Assembly: GCA_018697195.1 (NCBI GenBank)
Contig: JAGMWU010000036.1
Coordinates: forward strand, 1,424,919 to 1,488,918
Reading direction: 5' to 3'
Length of the DNA stretch: 64,000 nt
Source of the DNA: Certhia americana
Taxonomy: Eukaryota; Chordata; Aves; Passeriformes; Certhiidae
Part shown: piece after piece, positions 57,361 to 64,000 of the stretch
Numbering within the stretch: position 1 is the first letter of the stretch
How the letters are laid out: every line of letters begins with the position of its first letter
Program-made: the position numbers and the translations under genes
The notes under the pieces: generated by a model
The model's input: the letters and a program-made list of their open reading frames with translations, nothing else
Told to the model about the DNA's origin: nothing
The model's database searches: none

Positions 57361-58670
57361 ACACCCCCCATTAAAATCAGGCAGTACCCCATGTCCATGG
57401 AAGGAAAAAAAGGATTAACTCCTGTCATAGATCACTTATTAGCAGAAAGTATCCTAGAACCATGTATGTCCCCCCATAACACCCCAATTCTAGCTGTCAA
57501 AAAGGCAGAGGGAAAATATCGATTAGTTCAAGACCTGAGAGAGATAAATAGGGGGGTGATCACTAGGTACCCAGTAGTGTCAAATCCTTATACCATCCTG
57601 AGCCAGGTACCCAGTGGACATGCTTGGTTCACAGTTATAGATTTAAAGGATGCCTTCTGGGCATGTCCCTTAGCAGAAGAGTGCTGTGACTGATTTGCCT
57701 TTGAGTGGGAGTATCCTGATACGAATAGAAAACAACAACTAAGATGCTCCTGCTTGTCTCAGGGCTTTACAGGCTCCCCAAACCTTTTTGGGTAAGCGTT
57801 AGAGGAATTATTAGGCCCATTTGATCCTGAAAGCAGAGTTAAAATTTTGGAGTATGTAGATGGTCTCTTAATATCCGGAGAAGATGAAGAAAAAGTAAGG
57901 CAAACCAGTGTACAGCTATTAAATTTTCTGGAGGCCAAGGGACTAAGAGTGCCCCAGAACAAATTACAATTTGTGGGGAGCCCAAGGTGATCTATCTAGG
58001 ATATGTAATACAGCAAGGCTGTAAGAAACTAAGCCCAGAAAGAATATCAGGTATCCTAGCTATACAGGCACCAAAACCCAAGAGAGACATAAGAAACTCT
58101 TAGGTCTCTTTGGATATTGCAAACTATGGATAGAACAATATACCCAGAGTGTTAAGTTTCTCTATGAAAAACTGTTTAGTTCTGAACCCATAAGGTGGAC
58201 AATTGAAGATGAAGAGTGATTAAATCATCTAAAGGATAAGCTCTCTTCAGCACTAGTTTTACGTCTGCCAGATTTAAAGAAAGAATTTGACTTATTTGTC
58301 GGCTCTGAAGAGGGGACTGCATATGGTGTTTTAACTCAAGAGTGGGGAGGATATAGCAAGCCCATAGCCTATTTATCAAAACTATTAGACCCAGTAGCTC
58401 GTGGATGGCCTACCTGCTTACAGTCCATAGCTTCAGCTGCAATTTTAATTGAAGAAGCTCTAAAGCTAACCCTACAGGGTAGAATCAGAGTCCACATGCC
58501 ACACGACTTAAAAACAGTCTTGAGTCAGAAGGATCAACAGTGGCTGACAGATGCTAGAATATTGAAATATGAAGTTATTCTAATGGATACCAGCAATTTA
58601 GAACTGGTGACCTCCAAGAGCTTGAACCCAGCACAGTTTTTATCAGGGGAGCCTCCACAAGAGTTAGAAC
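57361..58670 (+). pseudogene. Provirus reverse transcriptase, stops in frame
   Basis: RT resumes with PPIKIRQYP, 'LVQDLREIN', 'FTVIDLKDAFWAC' (first catalytic Asp), then 'CSCLSQGFTGSPNLFG'. One frame carries TGA at 57691 and TAA at 57793. The catalytic YxDD box reads YVDG (57853-57864): the second Asp is Gly. After about 57960 the frame changes again and the thumb is degenerate, with remnants at 58496-58699. Confidence 0.85.
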
Positions 58671-58673
58671 TGC

Positions 58674-59285
58674 TTGGAATTAGTGAATCTCCAAACTAAA
58701 GTGAGGGAAGATTTAGAAGATATGCCCCTACCCTACAGAAAAGTATTATTATCTGATGGTTCCTCCAGAGTAGTGGAGAGAAAACGACATTCTGGGTATG
58801 CAGTAGTCAAGAAAACAGAAGAAGGAGAATTGGAGGTTCTAGAAAAAAGGAAATTACCCCCCAGTTGGTCAGCTCAGAGTTGCTAAGTTCATGCTCTAAA
58901 GAGAGGTCTGAACTTGTTAGGAAAAGAAAAGGGAACAATTTACACCGATTCAAGATATGCCTTTGGAATAGTTCATACCTTTGGCAAAATCTGGGAAGAG
59001 CGAGGCTACCTGAATTCAAAAGGAAAGAACCTAGCACATGAAGGACTAATAAAATCAATGTTAGAGTCCCTAACCAAACCCACAGAAATTGCAGTAGTCC
59101 ACATAAAGGGACATCAAAAAGGAGACACTTTAGAAAACAGAGGAAACCAATTAGCTGATCAGGTGGCAAAAGAAGCAGCTTTAAATCCAGAGGAATCAGT
59201 AAAAATCCTGAAACTAGGCAAGGCAATAACCAAAAAAGTGGAGGAAATGGAGCCAATATTTAATAATAAAGAGTGGAGGCAATAA
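58674..59285 (+). pseudogene. Provirus RNase H
   Basis: Open from 58674 to a TAA at 58884-58886, then again from about 58914 to 59283 in the same frame. It contains 'LLSDGSS' (first Asp, 58755), then AQSC followed by the stop, where family members have the catalytic Glu region, then 'IYTDSRYAF' (Asp at 58947) and 'GNQLADQVAKEAA' near the end (last Asp). The stop falls within or next to the second catalytic position. Confidence 0.85.
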
Positions 59286-59369
59286 GGAAACGAACGATCT
59301 CAAGGAGAACAAGGGGAGTGGTTAACATCAAACGGGTGAAAATTTCTGAACAAAGCTTTAGCCTGAAAA

Positions 59370-60135
59370 ATGTTAAATGAGATACATGAACTGACTCATT
59401 GGGGAACCCAGGGGATGTGCGACCATTTCTTGAGGGAAACCCTGTGCCTTGGAGTTTATGATTTGGCAAGAGCTAAAATGAGGGAGTGTATAATATGCCA
59501 GAAAGTAAACCAAAAAGTCATGAGAAAAGCTGAACCTGGGGGAAGAGAGTTGGCCTTGAGACCATTCCAGAGTGTGCAAATAGATTTCACAGAAATGCCC
59601 CCCATACAAGGATATAAGCATTTATTGGTAATAGTTGACCACCTGACACATTGGATAGAAGCATTTCCCACAAAGAGGGAAACAGCAGAGGAGGTCGCCC
59701 GAGTAATACTAGAGAGTATTATCCCCAGATATGGTTTAGTTAACACTATTGACTCAGATTGGGGGTTCCCATTTCACCTCCCAAGCCCTGCAAGCCATTG
59801 TAAAAGCCCTAGGAATGAAGTGGAGACTGCACACCCCATGGCATCCCCATAGTTCAGGTCGAGTAGAATGTATGAATAAGACATTGAAAAACATCTTAAC
59901 AAAGCTGATGGCTGAGACCCAGATGAGTTGTTTAAAGTGTTTACCTGTTGCCCTCTTGAGAATTAGAACTAGGCCACAATCTGACCTTGGGGCATCCCCA
60001 TACAAAACAATGTTTGGGCTTCCCTTCCTAATAACCCATTATAGCACTGGAGACTATATAGAGGGAGAAGAAATAACTAGAAAGTACTTAGAGACAATTG
60101 GAAAAATTGATGGTAAAAAAGGAGAACCTGGATGA
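59370..60135 (+). pseudogene. Provirus integrase, one frameshift
   Basis: It has an HHCC zinc finger ('HELTHWGTQG' and 'CIICQKV'), then the catalytic core: 'QIDFTEM' (first Asp, 59583), 'IDSDWG' (second Asp, 59757) and 'RVECMNKTLK' (Glu, 59866). A frame change at about 59760 separates the second Asp from the Glu; the three acids are otherwise retained. The frame ends at about 60133, overlapping the envelope frame. Confidence 0.88.
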
Positions 60136-60604
60136 AAGGCTAGGTAAAAATCTATTCATTGACTTGATTAAGAAAATTAGCAAAGAACTAAATTTAACCA
60201 ATTGTTGGGTATGTGGAAATACCCAAATGTCAGATATTTGGCCCTGGGAAGGAATTAGCTTAACACCTCTAGGTGTTTTGAGATGGAAATTAACTGAGCA
60301 AAAACTCCAAATCACAGGGAAAAGGGGGCAAGAACAATGGGACCTGAAAGCAAGAGTGATCGGAGAAGAATGTATTAAGAGGGCAGGAAAGAAATACCAA
60401 ACCCCTGTAGGAAAAATGGCCTGCAGGAGATATTTAACTGTAAAAGATTCAGGGAGCAGGTGGATCTCACAAGAACCAAATAGGTATTGGGCCATTATAA
60501 AAAAGGAAAGGGGATGTATTTACCATGAGGGGTATGGACTATATGAGTGTGCAGACAGAGGAATAAATCCTTTCCAAGGATTGGGGGAGCTCTCAAAATA
60601 TTAG
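60098..60604 (+). pseudogene. Provirus envelope surface subunit, partial open frame
   Basis: The frame is open for 168 codons. It has a CWVC (Cys at 60203 and 60212), the CXXC-type motif of gammaretroviral surface subunits that forms the labile disulfide to the transmembrane subunit, with more Cys later ('CRRYLTV', 'CIYHEGYGLYECA'). It starts inside the pol overlap and shows no signal peptide, so the true start is likely lost. Further SU-like text to about 60900 is broken into other frames by stops. Confidence 0.75.
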
Positions 60605-60951
60605 GATTATACCACAGACACCCAAGACATATTCTGGAAAACTCCTGAACATTTATTCTGGATTTGTGGAAACACTACCTATATCCACCTCCCTGGGGAC
60701 TGGGCAGGAAGCTGCACTATTGGAGCGATAAAACCTGCTTTCTTCTTACTACCTAAAGAATCAGGGTCATACTTAGGAATCCCCTTGTATGATGACCTAA
60801 GAAAAAGCAATCAAAAGAGGAGACATGTAGTAGCCCTAGGAAGCAATCAAAAATGGAAAGGAAAATTTAGACCCCTGAAGAGATAATCAAGACCTATGGA
60901 CCAGCCACTTGGGCCCAAGATGGATCCTGGGGTTACCATACTCCTATTTAT
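60605..60951 (+). pseudogene. Provirus envelope, broken SU C-terminus and SU/TM junction
   Basis: Aromatic-rich text in changing frames lies between the SU frame and the TM frame ('FWICGNTTY', 'KPAFFLLPKES'). The junction stretch ends near 'RPLKR' (about 60870-60884), which looks like a basic cleavage site but is followed by a stop. Confidence 0.5.
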
Positions 60952-61482
60952 ATGCTGAATCGAATCATCTGTCTCCAGGCAGTACTAGAAATAGTGTCAA
61001 ATAGAACAGCACTCGCCCTAGACCACATTAGCACACAATTGGCACAAACCAGAGCTGTAGTCTACCAGATTCGGCTAGCGGTAGACTACCTATTGGCAGA
61101 TGAAGGAGGCATTAGTGGAAAGTTCAACTCCTCAGAGTGCTGCCTGGAGATAGATGATAAGAGTGAAGTTATCAGAAACATCTCAAAAGAGATACGAAAA
61201 GTAGCTTATGTGGGCACCCAAGAATGGACCCCTCTAGGGAACTCAGACTGGTGGAATGACCAGTCATTCAAGGGAGGATGGTGGAAGAAAGCAGCCTTTA
61301 TTGCTGTCTGTGCGTTCGCTAGATTTTTGGTTTTACCCTGTTTACCCCCCTGTGTAATCAGAACAGTGACGACCACAGTGCAAGCTAGTATTCAGATCCC
61401 GAAGATAACCGATGAAAAACAAGCCACAATTATGTTAATCGGAAGTCAAAATCAGAACCAAGGACATGAAACTGCCACATAA
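60952..61482 (+). pseudogene. Provirus envelope transmembrane subunit, open frame
   Basis: The frame is open for 176 codons. Residues 8-50 form heptad-rich helices; the immunosuppressive-like segment lies around residues 37-50. The loop that normally carries C-x6-CC reads S-x6-CC, as GGISGKF...ECC: Ser55 replaces the first Cys (61114), with CC at 61138-61143. A membrane-spanning segment lies near residues 113-140 and contains an Arg and three extra Cys. There is a short cytoplasmic tail. The missing Cys would prevent the usual disulfide loop. Confidence 0.8.
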
Positions 61483-61580
61483 ATATATAACCAATACAAA
61501 AATTTAAAAAATACACTCCCAGGAGTCAGAAATTGAAAGCTGATGCAGGCTAGAGCCCGATCAAAGTATAAGAGGGGGGA
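61483..61580 (+). other. Envelope 3' end and polypurine tract
   Basis: A short non-coding stretch ends in a polypurine tract at 61570-61580 (AAGAGGGGGGA) immediately before the LTR start. Confidence 0.8.
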
Positions 61581-62218
61581 TGTTGTTAAGAAGAAAGAGT
61601 CAAGAGTTACTGTTAGCCATGTTTGTTGTTGCACATGTTTGGTTGGTATGACTGTTAAATAATGTTAATTGATAAAAATCACTTACCTTATACCCCTACT
61701 GTACCCCTATCCCAAGTTGCTGTATCCTGTTCCTTGTTCCTGTTCCCATCGGGTCCCGCCTCCACTGCTCCCCTACACATGACAGCTAATGGCTCCACCG
61801 GGTATGCAAACCATGTGAACTCTCATGGATCTGGGCGATTACCGGAAGTGAGACCACCACATGCAGACCCCTGAAGCTTGAAAGCTGATGGATGTACAAA
61901 TACCTTACCAAACTACGCTGGAAGACTGGGCAGAACAGCAGGCTATCTGTAAAGCCATTTGGTCATCTTGCCATAACCACAACGGAACTCACTCAGAGTC
62001 AGCCCCTAGACCTCAAACAAGCCCAAAGTTGGGAAGTCTCCTATAGGGCTCCTGTGAGGTTGGAGACCCCAGCTCAGTCTTTGGGCAAAGCTGCTTGTAC
62101 CTCCTCCTCCTCGTTGTCCACGAGGGGCAGTGGCGGTGAGTGTGACCCCTTGGGCCCCCACCCAGGCTGATCAAATAAAGGCTTAAAAAGGGAGCAGAAG
62201 GTCTCCTGGCATTCGGCA
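61581..62218 (+). repeat. Provirus 3' LTR (about 640 bp)
   Basis: It starts TGTTGTTAAGAAG after the polypurine tract. AATAAA lies at 62174-62179, and the R/U5 end follows with 'CATTCGGCA' at about 62218. The right end is estimated. No homologous copy was found at the left end of the provirus or elsewhere in the window. Confidence 0.8.
62174..62179 (+). terminator. AATAAA polyadenylation signal of provirus 3' LTR
   Basis: AATAAAGG lies about 40 bases before the estimated LTR end. Confidence 0.7.
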
Positions 62219-62492
62219 CTTCCTAAGCATTCTGACTTCTATGTGGTGGTAGCTTGGGTCTTGGAGGAAACCTATGGAATTGGAATTTTAGCAGGCAGAA
62301 ACCGATTTTTGGACACAGGGGGTTGGAAAAGAATGTTGTCCCTTTGCCAGGTTAAGCAAAACTCACCCTTCCAGTTTCCGGATAAAAATTTGGTGGAGGT
62401 GTTTGGCACTTCAGAGACCACCAGCGTTCTTGGTGGTGGAAGCATTGCATATAGGGGAATTCCAGTGCCATACAGACTTTTAGCTGGTATGT
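62219..62492. other. Unassigned spacer with a short open frame
   Basis: About 270 bases with a plus frame (62243-62521, 92 codons) that runs into the inverted ERVL piece. I recognise no domain. It has no clear similarity to other parts of the window. Confidence 0.4.
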
Positions 62493-62694
62493 TGAGTTGT
62501 TCTGTACTGCCAGCGATGTAGTGTTGAAGTAGTAATTAGTACTTGTTCTTCCACCTTCAGGAGTCCTACTGCAGATGGGTTTGCTGATAGTCCAGGCAAG
62601 GAGTTCAATTGCTTGATGCCATCTTGTCTCTACAGCAGCTCTTCCAAAGGCCCACCTGAGTCCCTTTGTGTCTTTGAAATACCCATTTGGGAGG
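62493..62694 (-). mobile_element. Inverted fragment of ERVL pol, near-identical to 49433-49634
   Basis: The reverse complement of about 200 bases matches 49433-49634 (protease end / RT start) with about four differences over 190 bases. The match ends abruptly on both sides (left at about 62493, right at about 62694). Confidence 0.85.
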
Positions 62695-64000
62695 AATTTT
62701 TCTTTTTTTTACTCAAATAATACTATATATAAAAGAGATGTCATTGTTTGTGCCATTTCTCATTTTGTTTCTCTCCACCTTCCCTGTGCCCACAGACTGT
62801 GTCAACAAGGGGCTGCGCTCTGGGTGGCTTTAAAGGAACTAAAGGATGTGGCAGCAGAGTTTTCTGCAGAGATGCCCCTTTGGTTGCCTTCTGTGGAGCT
62901 GCAGCAGCAATGTCTGTGTGCAGAGGTGTGGGCAGATGAGTGCTGTGCCAGCAGCTGTGTCCAGGAGCAGCAGCACTTGGTGTTGGCAGTGCTGCTGCCG
63001 TGGCCCTGCCCCACTGCCCTGCTGGCCCTGGTGTTGCTGCAGGGCCTGAGTGCTGTCGGGGTCGGGCACAGCCCTGGGGGTGGCAGTGCTGGGGCTGCAG
63101 CAGGGACAGGCCATGGGCACCGCTGGGGCAGCGCTGACGCCTCAGGCCAGGGCCTGGGGGCTGCAGGCTCCTTGCCCAGGCTCTGTGCACAAGATGGCCA
63201 GGCCAATGGTGAGCAGAGCAAAGGCCCAGGCTGAGCAGCCCCAGGGGGGCCGTGGGCAGGCTGGGGGCAAACAGCATGGCTGGGGCTCTGCAAGGGCCCT
63301 GCAAGGGCAGACAGCAAGGAGCAGCAGAGCAGGGGCTGATCCATCCCCACTGCGCTGCACAGCCCAGCCCAGCGTGCCACAGCGTCCTCAGGCACCTGCC
63401 AACAACATCCCCCCTCTGCAGCCCTGGCCTCTGCCCCAGCTGACACAGCCGCCGGCTCCTTGCAGGCACACACACGGCACCACTGGCTCAGGAGCCCCTC
63501 TTTGCATTGCACACAGCAGGCCTCAGCACCCACAGGCTCTTGGCGTGGCCACAGCACCCTGAGAGAGCACAAATGCCATCAGCCCCTGGGGACACCAAGG
63601 GCTGTGCCATGCCAGGGAAACCACTCAGCTTTGTCCTGGCCTCTGCACTCATACACAAAGTTTGTTCCCAGCAGCTGGCAGTTTCCTGTGCCACTGCAGA
63701 CGCTGAGATCCAGGGCTGCATGGCAGACACCCCCAAAATGCACTGAGCATTTCCTTGGATTCACCTTTGCTTTCTTCACTCTTCCTGCCACAAATTTCTT
63801 CCTCTTGCCCACCCCTGTTCCCTCCCCTGCACACAGCCCATCCCTGTTTGCCCTTTCCTCTCTGGCCACACTCCCCATTTCAGTTCCTCAGCTGGCACCA
63901 TGGGAATGTCCTTTGGGCAGCAGGATCATCCTCCAAGTGCTGCAGGAATTGTCTGCAGGCTCCTGCAGTGCCTGGTGCTGCTGCCTTGCCAGAGGCAGCC
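62695..64000. other. GC-rich, CpG-poor unidentified block
   Basis: From about 62750 to the window end the sequence is GC-rich with few CG dinucleotides and is open in several frames on both strands (plus: 62668-63234 and 63050-63562; minus: 62741-63475 and 62802-63572). Lack of stops follows from base composition, so no frame is favoured. A pyrimidine tract and CACAG (62796-62800) before 'ACTGTGTCAACAAGG' could be a splice acceptor on the plus strand. I do not recognise the content; a multicopy avian sequence is possible. Confidence 0.4.

Larger units (their letters stand above)
53456..62218 (+). mobile_element. Gammaretrovirus-like provirus, 5' LTR missing, fossil
   Basis: The order is leader, gag (54408 on), protease, pol (RT, RNase H, integrase), env (SU then TM) and 3' LTR. 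The single zinc knuckle, PPxY late motif, MHR and CXXC-type envelope motif fit a class I (gamma/epsilon-like) retrovirus. No copy of the 3' LTR (TGTTGTTAAG start) is found at the left end, which abuts the minus-strand LTR at 53455. The element contains its own solo-LTR insertion at 56941. Many stops and frameshifts are present, and key residues are lost in the zinc knuckle, RT, RNase H and TM. Confidence 0.85.

Noticed and set aside
1..64000. CRISPR array, operon or bacterial mobile system
   Set aside because: No spaced identical repeats with unique spacers, no ribosome-binding sites before frames, and clear vertebrate splice sites and bird LINEs throughout.

Overview
The window looks like vertebrate nuclear DNA from a bird, probably a songbird. 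It has one spliced host gene with long introns, many fragments of a CR1-type LINE (recurrent 3' ends such as 'TTTTCCAACC...GATTCT' in both orientations), and a cluster of avian-type endogenous retroviruses. I see no bacterial-style gene organisation, CRISPR array, tRNA or rRNA. The species cannot be fixed from the sequence alone.

Left part (1-3970): the last two coding exons of a beta-lactamase-like protein gene that I identify as LACTBL1, on the + strand, with canonical splice sites and an uninterrupted frame to the stop. Its earlier exons lie outside the window. Middle part (about 4-45 kb): no further gene that I can support. It holds about two dozen CR1 fragments, one complete-looking solo LTR (10215-10884), a second LTR fragment (28896-29210), a GC-richer avian dispersed repeat (30790-31600), and several simple or low-complexity tracts. 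Most long frames here are antisense or chance frames through CR1.

Right part (about 45-62.7 kb): a dense, nested retroviral cluster. Two LTR-like units with similar R regions face opposite ways (about 45.0-45.4 kb minus, 46.1-46.6 kb plus) around a CpG-rich block and a 20-bp minisatellite. Next comes a decayed ERVL-type provirus (46849-52817; gag-like, protease, RT with an intact YIDD, RNase H, integrase, no envelope). Its two partial LTRs break at almost the same LTR position. A minus-strand solo LTR (52818-53455) follows without any spacer. Then comes a gammaretrovirus-like provirus (53456 to about 62218) with leader, gag, protease, pol, envelope and 3' LTR, but no visible 5' LTR; another solo LTR sits inside its pol. 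A short inverted piece of ERVL pol, about 98% identical to the copy 13 kb away, lies at 62493-62694.

Both proviruses are broken by stops and frameshifts and have lost key catalytic or structural residues, so they read as fossils. The last 1.3 kb is GC-rich, CpG-poor and open in several frames on both strands; I could not identify it. Nothing here amounts to a clear new functional system. The points most worth checking are the permuted ERVL LTRs, the head-to-head LTR/CpG/minisatellite arrangement, the inverted ERVL segment, and the unidentified right end.
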